Of a stretch of 59,188 bases of DNA, positions 18,536-27,037 are shown piece by piece. How positions within the stretch are numbered: position 1 is the first letter of the stretch; each line of letters opens with the position of its first letter. The stretch spans positions 103,197 through 162,384 of the forward strand of contig NZ_LWIG01000066.1 in assembly GCF_002068095.1 (NCBI RefSeq), given 5' to 3'. This DNA comes from Bradyrhizobium sacchari (GTDB lineage Bacteria; Pseudomonadota; Alphaproteobacteria; Rhizobiales; Xanthobacteraceae). Below the pieces are notes generated by a model. That model made no database searches and had not been told where the DNA came from. It saw nothing but the letters and a program-made list of their open reading frames with translations. Position numbers and translations under genes: made by a program.

Positions 18536-19177
18536 TCAGCGCAGCAACAGCTCCATGCCCGGATCGCCCTTCTCCATCGCGCGCCGGTAGGCGGGACGCG
18601 CACCAATGCGGCCGAGATATTTGACCACGTTCGGACAACACGACAGATCGTAGGGCTGGAAGTAGCGCATCGTGGTGAGCGAGAACACCGTCATGATGTC
18701 GGCCGTGGTGAAGGCGCTGCCCGCCAAATATTCGGACTCGCGAAGCCGTGCGTCGAGAAGATCGTAGGCGCGGTCGAGGCGTCCCTTCATCGCGAGCAGG
18801 GTCGGGTCGTCCGCGGCGAGATCGAGCCGGCTTAGGATCATCATCCGCCCCATGCCGGGCTGCAAGGTGCCGTTGGCGAAATGAAGCCAATACAGAAACT
18901 GCGCGAAGGCGGGATCGTTGGGACCGAGCACGAGCCGGCCGTTGCCGTATTTTGCAACGATGTAGTCGACGACGGCGCCGGATTCCGCGAGCACCAGCTC
19001 GCCGTCGATCATGACCGGCGCCGTGCCGGCAGGATGCAGCGCCTTGTACTCGGCCGGCGCCAGCATGGTCATGGCATCACGCGTGTAGCGCTTCAACTCA
19101 TAGGGAATTTCGAGCTCCTCGCAGAGCCAGACAATGCGTTCGGATTGCGATTTCCCGAGATGGTGGACTGTGAGCAT
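18536..19177 (-). CDS. Glutathione S-transferase family protein
   Basis: 213 residues from ATG 19177, preceded by AGGGAAAGC. The N-terminal thioredoxin-like domain (MLTVHHLGKSQSERIVWLCEELEIPYEL) has the Ser/Gln-type active-site region and the cis-Pro motif TAPVMIDGELVLAESGAVVDYI. The C-terminal helical domain carries LAGSAFTTADIMT, the usual N-capping box. It would conjugate or transfer glutathione on an unknown compound in the cytoplasm. It converges on the cNMP-fold gene with only 7 bp between stops. Confidence 0.9.
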   Translation of the reverse strand: MLTVHHLGKSQSERIVWLCEELEIPYELKRYTRDAMTMLAPAEYKALHPAGTAPVMIDGELVLAESGAVVDYIVAKYGNGRLVLGPNDPAFAQFLYWLHFANGTLQPGMGRMMILSRLDLAADDPTLLAMKGRLDRAYDLLDARLRESEYLAGSAFTTADIMTVFSLTTMRYFQPYDLSCCPNVVKYLGRIGARPAYRRAMEKGDPGMELLLR

Positions 19178-19399
19178 GTTGCTTTCCCTGCGGTATCGCC
19201 TGCCGGCGAGACGCCGCCTTGTTCCGCGGCTTGGGTGAGCTGTCAACCTGCGCGTGGATGCCCGCTTGCCGCTTCTGCACCCCGATGGCGACTATCGCAT
19301 GAAGCTGGAAATCCGGCGTTCCGACCTGCGATACCCAGCCCCCCGCCGCAAAATCGCCCCAAAAACCGAATGGTAACCATGACGGGCTAGGGTAGTGAC

Positions 19400-20197
19400 G
19401 TGACCAATTCCCCGACGATCCTGGTATTCGATTCCGGCCTTGGCGGGCTCACGGTACTCCGTGAGGTCGTGGCCGCGCGCCCGGACGTCCATTACGTCTA
19501 CGTCGCCGACGACGCCTTCTTTCCATATGGCCACCACAGCGAGGACGAGATCATCGCCCGCGTCGTGCCGCTGATGGGGGAGCTGATCGGCACGCACGAT
19601 CCGGACCTCATCGTCATCGCCTGCAACACGGCATCCACCCTGGTCCTATCGCACTTACGCGCCGCCTATTCCCTGCCTTTCGTCGGCACGGTGCCGGCGA
19701 TCAAGCCGGCCTGCGCGCAGTCGAAGACCCGCCGCGTCTCGGTGCTCGGCACCAAGGGCACGGTGAAGCGGGAATACACCAAGGCGCTGATCCGCGATTT
19801 CGCGCAAGGCTGCGAGGTGACGCTGGTCGGCTCGCCCGAGCTCGCCTCGCTGGCTGAAGCCGAGCTGAGTGGCACGTCCGTCAGTGACGACGCCATCCGC
19901 GCCGAACTCGCGCCCTGCTTCGTCGGCGATGCCGAGGATGCGAGTACCCGCACCGACACCGTGGTCCTGGCCTGCACGCATTATCCGCTGTTGCTCGATC
20001 GGTTGACCAGGCTCGCGCCCTGGCCGGTCGACTGGATCGACTCGGCACCGGCGATCGCGCGCCGCGTCTCGGACCTGCTGGGCGCGCCGATCCGTGGCAT
20101 CGCGGAGGCCGGCGCAGAGATGATCTTCACCTCGAACCGCGTGCATGGCCTTTCCGCCACGCTGACGCCGTTCTTCGGCGGCCGCGCACTGGCCTGA
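19400..20197 (+). CDS. murI: Glutamate racemase
   Basis: 265 residues. Makes D-glutamate for peptidoglycan. The N-terminal VFDSGLGGLTVL has the substrate-binding Asp11-Ser12. The two catalytic cysteines are Cys75 in IACNTAST and Cys192 in LACTHYPLL, each followed by the usual Thr. A GTG start at 19400 follows AGGGTAGTGAC and gives the family N-terminus. The aldolase gene downstream starts 61 bp after the stop and may be co-transcribed. Confidence 0.96.
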   Translation: MTNSPTILVFDSGLGGLTVLREVVAARPDVHYVYVADDAFFPYGHHSEDEIIARVVPLMGELIGTHDPDLIVIACNTASTLVLSHLRAAYSLPFVGTVPAIKPACAQSKTRRVSVLGTKGTVKREYTKALIRDFAQGCEVTLVGSPELASLAEAELSGTSVSDDAIRAELAPCFVGDAEDASTRTDTVVLACTHYPLLLDRLTRLAPWPVDWIDSAPAIARRVSDLLGAPIRGIAEAGAEMIFTSNRVHGLSATLTPFFGGRALA

Positions 20198-20258
20198 TCT
20201 TGCGCCGCGGCGACGCGCTGCTAGGCTCCGCCGTCGTCATTGCCGCGCAGGTCATCAC

Positions 20259-21032
20259 ATGTCGGTCCCCGCCAAGCCGCTCAATCGCCTTCGCCAATTG
20301 TGGAGCGAGGGCCGCCCCGCCTTCGGCGCGATCGCGACCATCCCGAGCGTGCAGATGGTGCAGATCATGGCGCGCTCACTCGACTGGATCATCGTCGATC
20401 TCGAGCACGGACCGATCGGCCTCACCGAAGCGCATGCGATGATCGCGGCGACGACGGGCACGCCGTGCACGCCGCTGGTGCGGATCGCGGCGAACGAGCC
20501 GTGGCTTGCCAAGGCGCCGATGGACATCGGCGCCTTCGGCATCAACTTCCCGATGATCACCAATCGCGCCGAGGCCGAGAAGGCCGTGCGCAGCGTGCGC
20601 TACCCGCCGCGCGGCGACCGGCTCTGGGGACCGTTCCATGCGCCCTTCCGCTGGGGCCAGTCGATGCCTGATTACATGGCCTCTGCCGACGACGAGATGA
20701 TCTGCATGGTCACCATCGAGCATGTCGAGGCCGTCAACCGCATCGATGAGATCATGGCGACACCCGGCATCGACGTCGCGGTGATCGGCCCCGGCGATCT
20801 CGCCACCTCTATCAACAAGCGCGGCCAGATGGACGATCCGGACTTGCTGGCGCTGATCGCGCGAGCAGAGGCCGGCATCCTCAGAAGTGGCGTGCCGATC
20901 GGCGGCGTCGCCCGCACCGCCGACCAGGCCAACGCGCTGATCGACCGCGGCTACCGCGCGATCGCGCTCGGCTTCGACTGGTCGCTGTTCCAGCGCGGCA
21001 TCATGGCCTCGTTCGACGGGATCAGGCGCTGA
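20259..21032 (+). CDS. HpcH/HpaI-type aldolase
   Basis: 257 residues. Class II pyruvate-type aldolase or lyase of the HpcH/HpaI (2-keto-3-deoxy acid) family. Key features are LDWIIVDLEHGPIGL near residue 40, the metal-ligand region with Glu in TIEHVEAVNRI and Asp in GPGDLATSI, and the C-terminal GYRAIALGFDWSLF. The substrate is probably a short 4-hydroxy-2-oxo acid, which cannot be fixed. It follows murI on the same strand. No signal peptide. Confidence 0.9.
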   Translation: MSVPAKPLNRLRQLWSEGRPAFGAIATIPSVQMVQIMARSLDWIIVDLEHGPIGLTEAHAMIAATTGTPCTPLVRIAANEPWLAKAPMDIGAFGINFPMITNRAEAEKAVRSVRYPPRGDRLWGPFHAPFRWGQSMPDYMASADDEMICMVTIEHVEAVNRIDEIMATPGIDVAVIGPGDLATSINKRGQMDDPDLLALIARAEAGILRSGVPIGGVARTADQANALIDRGYRAIALGFDWSLFQRGIMASFDGIRR

Positions 21033-21101
21033 GCAAGCCGATCGCCACCTTGCCGGGAACCGCCGGGCTGCTAGGGTCGGCGGCTCAAGGGAGGAAAAAC
21101 C

Positions 21102-21485
21102 ATGCTCAAAAAGACTTTGCTCGCTCTGTCCTTCGTAGGCTTGGCCTTTGCGGCCTTCGCCCAGCAGCCCGGCATTAAGCGCACCCCGCTCCAGAAGTTC
21201 GAATTCCCGGACGGCTACAACACCATCACCGCGATCGCAGAAGTCCCGGCGGGCGGCTCGGCCGGACGCCACACGCACCCCGGAATTGAGACCGGCTATG
21301 TGCTGGAGGGCGAGCTCAGTCTCCTGATCGACGGCCAGCCGGACAAAACTCTGAAAGCCGGTGATTCCTACCAGATCCCCGCCGGCGTCGTGCACGACGC
21401 CAAGGCTCATGGCGACAAGGCCATGAAAGTGCTCGGGGTTTACGTCGTCGACAAGACCAAGCCGCTGGCCTCGCCGGCGCCCTGA
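21102..21485 (+). CDS. Exported cupin-domain protein
   Basis: 127 residues with a clear signal peptide (KKTLLALSFVGLAFAAFAQ, cleavage near residue 20). The single cupin barrel has the metal-type motif H-x-H in AGRHTHPGIETGYVLEGE and a second motif DSYQIPAGVVHDAKA. Periplasmic small cupins bind metals or small ligands; the activity is unknown. GGGAGG lies 8 bases before the start. A perfect hairpin with a T-tract follows at 21532-21568. Confidence 0.85.
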   Translation: MLKKTLLALSFVGLAFAAFAQQPGIKRTPLQKFEFPDGYNTITAIAEVPAGGSAGRHTHPGIETGYVLEGELSLLIDGQPDKTLKAGDSYQIPAGVVHDAKAHGDKAMKVLGVYVVDKTKPLASPAP

Positions 21486-21531
21486 TTGCGGCGAACCGAC
21501 CGATCCTAAAGGCGTTGGTTCGTGCTAAAGC

Positions 21532-21568
21532 GGGCAGCGAGCTGGACCCCGCTCGCTGCCCATATTTT
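21532..21568 (+). terminator. Rho-independent terminator after the cupin gene
   Basis: GGGCAGCGAGC and GCTCGCTGCCC form a perfect 11-bp stem with an 8-base loop, followed by ATATTTT. It ends the aldolase/cupin side before the next gene at 21592. Confidence 0.75.
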
Positions 21569-21591
21569 CATCCGCGGGAACCGAAAGAGCG

Positions 21592-22359
21592 ATGCGCGGG
21601 ACACCCAAGACCATTTCGCTGCCGCGTCGCCTGATTTGCGACCTCATGCGCGCCTCGATGGACGTGCCATTCGTTTCGCTCTCCCGTTCGCTCGATATCC
21701 GTTCCCTGCTGGAGGCCCGTGCCGGCGCGCTCGCGCCCGCCGGCTGGGCGGCGATGTTCGTCAAGGCTTTCGCCCTGGTGGCCCGGGACGAGCCGGTGCT
21801 GCGCACCGTCTACGCCAAATGGCCCTGGCCAACGCTCTATGAGCTGCCGAGGAGCGTGGCGCTGGTGGCCATTGCCCGGGTCGAGGATGGCGAGGAATGC
21901 GTGTTGCCGCAGCGAATCTCAGCCCCCGACACCCTGCCGCTGGCCCGGATCGACGCCGAGATCCGGCGCGCCAAAACGGCACCGATCGCAGACGTCCCGA
22001 TGTTCGGCAAGATCATGCGGGCCACCCGCCTGCCGCTGCCGCTTCGGCGCCTGGCCTGGGCCGTGGGGCTCAATTTCGGCCGGCAGCGCGGCAACTGGTT
22101 CGGCAGCTTCGCGGTCAGCTCGGTGGCCGCCTATGGCGGCGGCGAGCTGCATCCCGTCACACCGGGCCCCTTTATCGTCAGCTATGGGGTGGTCGAGCCC
22201 GACCAGACCATCCATGTCGTGATCCGCTGGGATCACCGGGTTACCGACGCGGCCCCCATCGCCCGGGTTCTGACACGGCTGGAACATGTCCTGAACGCTG
22301 AAATCGCCGCCGAATTACGGGCGGCCGGGCCAAAGCCGATCCGGGCGGTCAGGACTTGA
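21592..22359 (+). CDS. Stand-alone E2-type acyltransferase domain protein
   Basis: 255 residues resembling only the catalytic core of 2-oxoacid dehydrogenase E2 (chloramphenicol-acetyltransferase fold). The N-terminus SLPRRLICDLMRASMDVPFVSLSRSLDIRSL matches the core entry. The active-site motif is WDHRVTDAA with His215 and Asp219, as in DHRxxDG. No lipoyl or E1/E3-binding domain precedes it and no E1 or E3 gene is near, so it is not part of a classical dehydrogenase complex here. Such relatives transfer acyl groups from CoA; the acceptor is unknown. No signal peptide. Confidence 0.75.
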   Translation: MRGTPKTISLPRRLICDLMRASMDVPFVSLSRSLDIRSLLEARAGALAPAGWAAMFVKAFALVARDEPVLRTVYAKWPWPTLYELPRSVALVAIARVEDGEECVLPQRISAPDTLPLARIDAEIRRAKTAPIADVPMFGKIMRATRLPLPLRRLAWAVGLNFGRQRGNWFGSFAVSSVAAYGGGELHPVTPGPFIVSYGVVEPDQTIHVVIRWDHRVTDAAPIARVLTRLEHVLNAEIAAELRAAGPKPIRAVRT

Positions 22360-22376
22360 TTCCGGGCCCATTCTCA

Positions 22377-22405
22377 TTGACAGCGAACCCCGAACTCCCC
22401 TAAAA
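22377..22405 (+). promoter_or_regulatory. Sigma-70-type promoter of rpsD
   Basis: TTGACA (22377-22382), a 17-base spacer and CTAAAA (22400-22405) form a good housekeeping promoter, with transcription expected to begin near 22412. This gives a leader of nearly 150 nt before the rpsD ATG. The A+T content stands out from the surroundings. Confidence 0.65.
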
Positions 22406-22414
22406 GCCGCCTGC

Positions 22415-22438
22415 TCGCGGGCCGATTTCGGCCCGCGA
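22415..22438 (+). other. Perfect leader hairpin at the 5' end of the rpsD transcript
   Basis: TCGCGGGCCGA and TCGGCCCGCGA pair over 11 bp around a nominal TT (in practice a small loop). It lies a few bases after the expected transcription start and has no T-tract, so it is more likely a stabilising or regulatory leader element than a terminator. Confidence 0.55.
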
Positions 22439-22558
22439 AGCGTTTCGCGACCCGTGGTCGGCTCCCTCCAGCTTTGGGGATCGGACCTGTCGGTGCCGGG
22501 CCTGGCCCGTCACACAGGAGGGCGCGTTTCCTCAAACCATGCAACCGAAGAGGACGCG

Positions 22559-23176
22559 ATGACTAAGCGCAGTGAGGCGAAGTACAAGATCGATCGCCGT
22601 ATGGGCCAGAACATCTGGGGCCGCCCGAAGAGCCCCGTGAACCGTCGTGAATACGGTCCCGGCCAGCACGGCCAGCGCCGCAAGGGCAAGCTCTCCGACT
22701 TCGGCGTGCAGCTGCGCGCCAAGCAGAAGCTCAAGGGCTACTACGCCAACATCTCCGAGCGCCAGTTCCACGGCATCTATGTCGAGGCGAGCCGCCTCAA
22801 GGGTGACACCGGCGAGAACCTGATCGGCCTCCTCGAGCGTCGACTCGACGCGGTCGTGTACCGCGCGAAGTTCGTCTCGACGATCTTCGCCGCCCGCCAG
22901 TTCATCAACCACGGCCACATCAAGGTGAACGGCCGCAAGGTCAACATCTCGAGCTACCAGCTCAAGGTCGGCGACGTGATCGAGGTCAAGGAAGCCTCCA
23001 AGCAGCTCGCCCACGTGCTCGAAGCCAGCCAGCTCCCGGAGCGCGACACTCCCGACTATCTCGAAGTCGACCACGGCAAGATGACCGCGAAGTACACGCG
23101 CATCCCCGGCCTCTCCGACGTGCCGTTCCCGGTGCAGATGGAGCCCCATCTGGTCGTCGAATTCTATTCGCGCTAA
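22559..23176 (+). CDS. rpsD: 30S ribosomal protein S4
   Basis: 205 residues, the usual length for alphaproteobacterial S4. It binds 16S rRNA early in small-subunit assembly. The N-terminus (MTKRSEAKYKIDRRMGQNIWGRPKSP) and the S4 RNA-binding domain (LERRLDAVVYRAKFVSTIFAARQFINHGHIKVNGRKVNI) are clear. It stands alone here, not in the alpha operon, with its own promoter and a perfect terminator. S4 is often a translational autoregulator, and the hairpin-bearing leader may matter for this. Confidence 0.98.
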   Translation: MTKRSEAKYKIDRRMGQNIWGRPKSPVNRREYGPGQHGQRRKGKLSDFGVQLRAKQKLKGYYANISERQFHGIYVEASRLKGDTGENLIGLLERRLDAVVYRAKFVSTIFAARQFINHGHIKVNGRKVNISSYQLKVGDVIEVKEASKQLAHVLEASQLPERDTPDYLEVDHGKMTAKYTRIPGLSDVPFPVQMEPHLVVEFYSR

Positions 23177-23189
23177 GATCTGAATATCG

Positions 23190-23217
23190 AAAGGCCCCGG
23201 TTCGCCGGGGCCTTTTT
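23190..23217 (+). terminator. Rho-independent terminator of rpsD
   Basis: AAAGGCCCCGG, TTCG tetraloop, CCGGGGCC and then TTTTT. A textbook 8-bp G+C stem, extended by A-T pairs, 13 bp after the rpsD stop. Confidence 0.95.
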
Positions 23218-23264
23218 GCTTAAGAGCCACACTTCAGTGGCCGCAATGCTCTAGGAGCCGTCGC

Positions 23265-24332
23265 ATGCTCTACACCCCTCCCCCCATCGATCCCAAAGCG
23301 CCGCCGGTACGCATCAATCTGCTGTCGGACACCCAGACCAGGCCGACGGCGGGAATGCGCGAGGCGATGGCGCGGGCCGAGGTCGGTGACGAGCAGGTCG
23401 GCGACGATCCGACCGTGAATGCGCTGTGCGAGCGCGTGGCCGATCTGCTCGGCAAGGAGGCCGCGGTCTACATGCCCTCGGGCACGATGTGCAACGTCAC
23501 CGCGACGCTGGTGCATTGCCGTCCCGGCGACGAGATCCTGGCGCATGAGACCGCGCACATCATCGCCCGCGAAGGCGGCGCGCATGCCGCGATCGGCGGC
23601 TTCCAGGTGACGCAGCTCAAGGGCCCGGACGGCCAGTTCACGCCGGAGACGTTCCGGAAAGCGCTGCATCCGCGCACCCGCTACCAGCCGCCGCAGACCG
23701 TCGTCAGCGTCGAGCAGACCGCCAATATCGGCGGCGGCACGATCTGGAAGAAGGCAGCCCTCGACGAGATCGTGGCGATCGCCAGGCAGCACGGCCTCAT
23801 CACCCACATGGACGGCGCGCGCCTGCTCAACGCCACCGTCGCCAGCGGCATCTCTCCGCGCGACATGACCGCGGGCTGGGATTCGGCCTGGATCGATTTC
23901 TCCAAGGGCCTGGGCGCGCCGATCGGCGGCGTGCTCGCGGGCTCCCGCGAATTCATCGACGCGGTCTGGCAGTGGAAGCAGCGCCTCGGCGGCTCGATGC
24001 GGCAGGCTGGAATCTGCGCCGCCGCCTGCATCTACGCACTCGATCATCACGTCGAGCGGCTTGCCGACGACCACGCCAATGCACGCGCGCTCGCCCGCGG
24101 CCTGTCGCAGATCTCAGGCATCGAGGTGCAGGAGCCCGAGACCAATCTGGTGTTCTTCAAGCCCGACGCCGCCGGCATTGCCGGCGACAAGATGGTCGCA
24201 GCGCTCCGCCAGCGCGGCGTGACGCTGGCGATGATGGACGGCCGCATCCGCGCCTGCACCCATCTCGACGTCAATGCGGCCCAGGTCGAGGAGACCATCG
24301 GCTACGTGCGCGAGATCGTGCGCGGGGCGTAA
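23265..24332 (+). CDS. ltaE: Low-specificity L-threonine aldolase (PLP-dependent)
   Basis: 355 residues. Cleaves threonine or allo-threonine to glycine and acetaldehyde. The fold-type I sequence has LLSDTQTRPTAGMREAM, YMPSGTMCN (cofactor phosphate region), HETAHII, THMDGARLLNA (Asp to the pyridine N) and the PLP lysine Lys214 in DFSKGLGAPIGGVLAG. Homologues commonly begin closer to the NLLSDTQT segment, so the N-terminal 15 residues are uncertain, but ATG 23265 is the only clear start after TAGGAGCCGTCGC. It is a single gene between the rpsD terminator and a repeat. Confidence 0.93.
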   Translation: MLYTPPPIDPKAPPVRINLLSDTQTRPTAGMREAMARAEVGDEQVGDDPTVNALCERVADLLGKEAAVYMPSGTMCNVTATLVHCRPGDEILAHETAHIIAREGGAHAAIGGFQVTQLKGPDGQFTPETFRKALHPRTRYQPPQTVVSVEQTANIGGGTIWKKAALDEIVAIARQHGLITHMDGARLLNATVASGISPRDMTAGWDSAWIDFSKGLGAPIGGVLAGSREFIDAVWQWKQRLGGSMRQAGICAAACIYALDHHVERLADDHANARALARGLSQISGIEVQEPETNLVFFKPDAAGIAGDKMVAALRQRGVTLAMMDGRIRACTHLDVNAAQVEETIGYVREIVRGA

Positions 24333-24336
24333 GGTC

Positions 24337-24422
24337 CGTAGCCCCGATGGAGCGCCGCGAAATCCGGGACAGTCTTTCGTCGGCGCGAATCCCGGATTGC
24401 GCTACGCGCCATCCCAGCTACG
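24337..24422. repeat. Intergenic palindromic repeat, GTAGCCCGGATGGAGCG family (copy 1)
   Basis: Left arm CGTAGCCCCGATGGAGCG..., right arm ending CATCCCAGCTACG, forming a long imperfect hairpin with an inner ATCCGGGA / TCCCGGAT pair. A related copy lies at 54291-54356. It sits between the converging threonine aldolase and serine hydrolase genes and may serve as a bidirectional transcript end. Confidence 0.75.
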
Positions 24423-24437
24423 AAAACGGCGAGAACG

Positions 24438-25703
24438 CTACCGCCCCATCGCCTGATAGATCAGCGTCTTCAGCGCGAGCTGAATCCGGCCGCGTTGCGA
24501 TGGGGTCTGCACCATGAAGATCCCGAACAGATCGTCCTCGGGATCGATGAAGAAGAACGTGCCGCCAACGCCATCCCAGCGGTATTCGCCCAGCGGCCAC
24601 GAGGTGCCTGATGGCACCGACGTGCGCACCGCGAAGCCGAGCCCAAAGCCGGAGCTGCTGCCCGGATAATAGTTCTTGTCGCGCGCGATCTTCGTTTCCG
24701 GTCCAATATGATCCCTGGCCATCAGCGCGATGGTCTCGGGTTTGAGATAGCGCCGGCCTTCAAAGGTGCCGCCGTTCAGCAGCATCTGCGAGAAGCGCGC
24801 GTAGTCGCCGACCGTCCCGACCAGGCCGCCGCCGCCGGACTCCCATTTCAGCGGTTGGCGGGGATCGCGAACCTGCGTCATCGGGCTGATCGCACGATCC
24901 CCAGGCATCGGCTCGGCGATGCGCAGCCACTTGGCCGGATCGGCGACATAATAGGCAGTGTCCGTCATCCCAAGCGGATCAAGCAGCCGCTCCTTCTCGA
25001 ACTGGAACAGCGATTTCCCCGAGATCACCTCGATGATGCGCCCGAGCACGTCGGTGGAGAGACCGTAGTCCCAGATCGTGCCGGGCTGCTCGGCGAGCGG
25101 CAGCGTGGTGATCTTCGCGACGAGCTCGGCGTTGGTCAAAGCCTTGTTGTCGAAGAGACCGGCGTCGGCATAGAGCTTGTTCACCGGGCCCCCGCCGTAA
25201 TAGCCGTAAGGAAGCCCGGCGGTGTGCCGCATCAGATCCTTGATCGTCACGGGACGATCGAGCGGCTCGAGCTCCAGCGAAACCTTGTCGTCCTCGGCCT
25301 TCTTCTCGACACCGACCCTCATCGCGCCAAAGGCCGGAATGTACTTTGCGACAGGATCGTCGAGCGAGAGCTTGCCCTCCTCGACCAGCATCATCGCCAT
25401 GACTGTCGTGACCGGCTTCGACATCGAGTAGAGGCGAAAGATCGTGTCCGCGCTCATCGAGAGCTCGGTCGCGACGTCGCGAACGCCGAAATTCTCGTAA
25501 TAGACCGGCTTGCCGTGCTGCTGCAGCAACAGGATCGCGCCCGGGAACGTTCCGGCGACGATCTCCTTCCGGATGTAGTCGGAGACCTTTGCGAGACCTT
25601 CAGGCGAGAAGCTGCGCGCGGCACGCCCTTCTGCGCCCGCCTGCACGCCGATTGCGCTGGACAGAAAAAAGAGCGCCGCGAGCAGCGCACGGCGCCCACT
25701 CAT
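24438..25703 (-). CDS. Exported serine hydrolase, beta-lactamase/esterase family (second of a pair)
   Basis: 421 residues with a signal peptide (RRALLAALFFLSSAIGVQA, about 1-22). The class C beta-lactamase/penicillin-binding fold shows the nucleophile motif SMSK (Ser93, Lys96), a YGL motif in TIWDYGLSTDVLG in the Tyr position, and a C-terminal GVGGTFFFIDPEDDL region. Typically an esterase or peptidase rather than a true lactamase. It begins 1 bp after the stop of a paralogue with the same layout, so the two are translationally coupled. Confidence 0.9.
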   Translation of the reverse strand: MSGRRALLAALFFLSSAIGVQAGAEGRAARSFSPEGLAKVSDYIRKEIVAGTFPGAILLLQQHGKPVYYENFGVRDVATELSMSADTIFRLYSMSKPVTTVMAMMLVEEGKLSLDDPVAKYIPAFGAMRVGVEKKAEDDKVSLELEPLDRPVTIKDLMRHTAGLPYGYYGGGPVNKLYADAGLFDNKALTNAELVAKITTLPLAEQPGTIWDYGLSTDVLGRIIEVISGKSLFQFEKERLLDPLGMTDTAYYVADPAKWLRIAEPMPGDRAISPMTQVRDPRQPLKWESGGGGLVGTVGDYARFSQMLLNGGTFEGRRYLKPETIALMARDHIGPETKIARDKNYYPGSSSGFGLGFAVRTSVPSGTSWPLGEYRWDGVGGTFFFIDPEDDLFGIFMVQTPSQRGRIQLALKTLIYQAMGR

Positions 25704-25704
25704 G

Positions 25705-26991
25705 TCAGTTCTCCATGGCTTCGTAGACCAGCAGCTTCAGCGTCCGCTGCACGCGCTGGCGCTCGGTCGGGGTCTGCTCCAAGAGGACGAAGAACATGTC
25801 CTGCTTGGGATCGATCACGAAATAGCAGCCGGAGGCGCCGTCCCATTTCAATTCGCCGAGATCGCCGGGCGGCGGCGGCTTTGCATTGCCGGGGTCGGTG
25901 CGGACCGCAAGTCCGAGGCCGAAGCCGAAACCGTCGCCGGGGAAGTAGAAATAGTCGCGATCGACGCCGGAGCCCGGGCCGACCTGATCGGTCGTCATCA
26001 GCTTGAACGTCTCGGGCTTGAGGATGGTCTTGCCGTCGAGACTGCCGCCATTGAGCAGCATCTGCGCAAAGCGCTTGTAGTCCGCCATGGTCGTGACCAT
26101 GCCGCCGCTGGCGAACATGATCTTCTTGACGACGGTCGGATCGTTGATGCGGCCGACGCGGAAATCGGCGTCATTCGGCACCGGCTGCGCCAAGAGCTTC
26201 TGCTTCTCGGGGTCGGTGACGAAGAAGCCGGTATCGACCATGCCGAGCGGGATAAGCAGCTTCTCCTGCATGATGTCGATCAGCGGCTTGCCCGCCGCAA
26301 TCTCCATCACGCGCGCCAGGACATCGGTGGAATGGCCGTACTGCCACAGCGCACCCGGCTGGTTGTGCAACGGCAGTTTTGCGATGCGCTCGGCGAACTC
26401 GGCAAGGTCGAAATCGCCGGCATAGATGTTGGCGTCGCGATAGGCCTTGCGCACCAGGCTGTCGCCATAGAAGCCATAGGTGATGCCGGAGGTGTGACGC
26501 ATCAGATCGAGCACGGTGATCGGCCGCGTGGGGGGCACGAGCTCGAGCGACTTGGTGCCGTCCTCGGCCTTCTTCTCGACGCCGACTTTCACATTCGCGA
26601 AGGACGGAATGTATTTCGAGAGCGGATCGTCGAGCTTGAGCTTGCCGTCCTCGATCAACTGCACCGCGACGACGGACGTGATTGCCTTGCTCATCGAGAA
26701 CAGGCGGAAGATGGTCTTGTCCGTGATCGGCGCCTTGCTGGCGACGTCCTGCACGCCGAAGGCTTCGTGGTAGACCGGCTTGCCGTGCTGCTGGATCAGC
26801 ACGGTTGCGCCGGCGATCTTGCCGGTCGCGACCTCGTTCTTGAAGAACTCACTGATCCTCAAGAGCTTGTCCTGGTTGAAATGCGCGCCGGCTGGAATTT
26901 CGTAGGTGCCTTCCGCACGCGCCAGCGATAGCACGCCGAGCGACAGCAATGCGCCGTAAGCAAATGAGCGCAGTCCAAATTGAAAAATCAT
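25705..26991 (-). CDS. Exported serine hydrolase, beta-lactamase/esterase family (first of a pair)
   Basis: 428 residues from ATG 26991 (ribosome site GGAGGGGAT). Signal peptide about 1-27. The nucleophile motif is SMSK (Ser99, Lys102), with LWQYGHSTDVLARVME in the Tyr position and DGASGCYFVIDPKQDM near the end. The protein is clearly a paralogue of the next gene: both share GKPVYxExFGVxDVA, FRLxSMSK, LMRHTxG and GxDRDYxYxPGxxxGFGLG-like stretches. Tandem duplication followed by divergence is inferred. Substrate unknown. Confidence 0.9.
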   Translation of the reverse strand: MIFQFGLRSFAYGALLSLGVLSLARAEGTYEIPAGAHFNQDKLLRISEFFKNEVATGKIAGATVLIQQHGKPVYHEAFGVQDVASKAPITDKTIFRLFSMSKAITSVVAVQLIEDGKLKLDDPLSKYIPSFANVKVGVEKKAEDGTKSLELVPPTRPITVLDLMRHTSGITYGFYGDSLVRKAYRDANIYAGDFDLAEFAERIAKLPLHNQPGALWQYGHSTDVLARVMEIAAGKPLIDIMQEKLLIPLGMVDTGFFVTDPEKQKLLAQPVPNDADFRVGRINDPTVVKKIMFASGGMVTTMADYKRFAQMLLNGGSLDGKTILKPETFKLMTTDQVGPGSGVDRDYFYFPGDGFGFGLGLAVRTDPGNAKPPPPGDLGELKWDGASGCYFVIDPKQDMFFVLLEQTPTERQRVQRTLKLLVYEAMEN

Positions 26992-27037
26992 ATCCCCTCC
27001 CCGGAACACGGCCGCGCGGAGTGTACCGACCGCATCA

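Noticed and set aside
24438..26991. True beta-lactamase resistance genes
   Set aside because: The SxxK motif fits the broad serine hydrolase family; nothing shows beta-lactam activity and the tandem layout is not typical of ampC.
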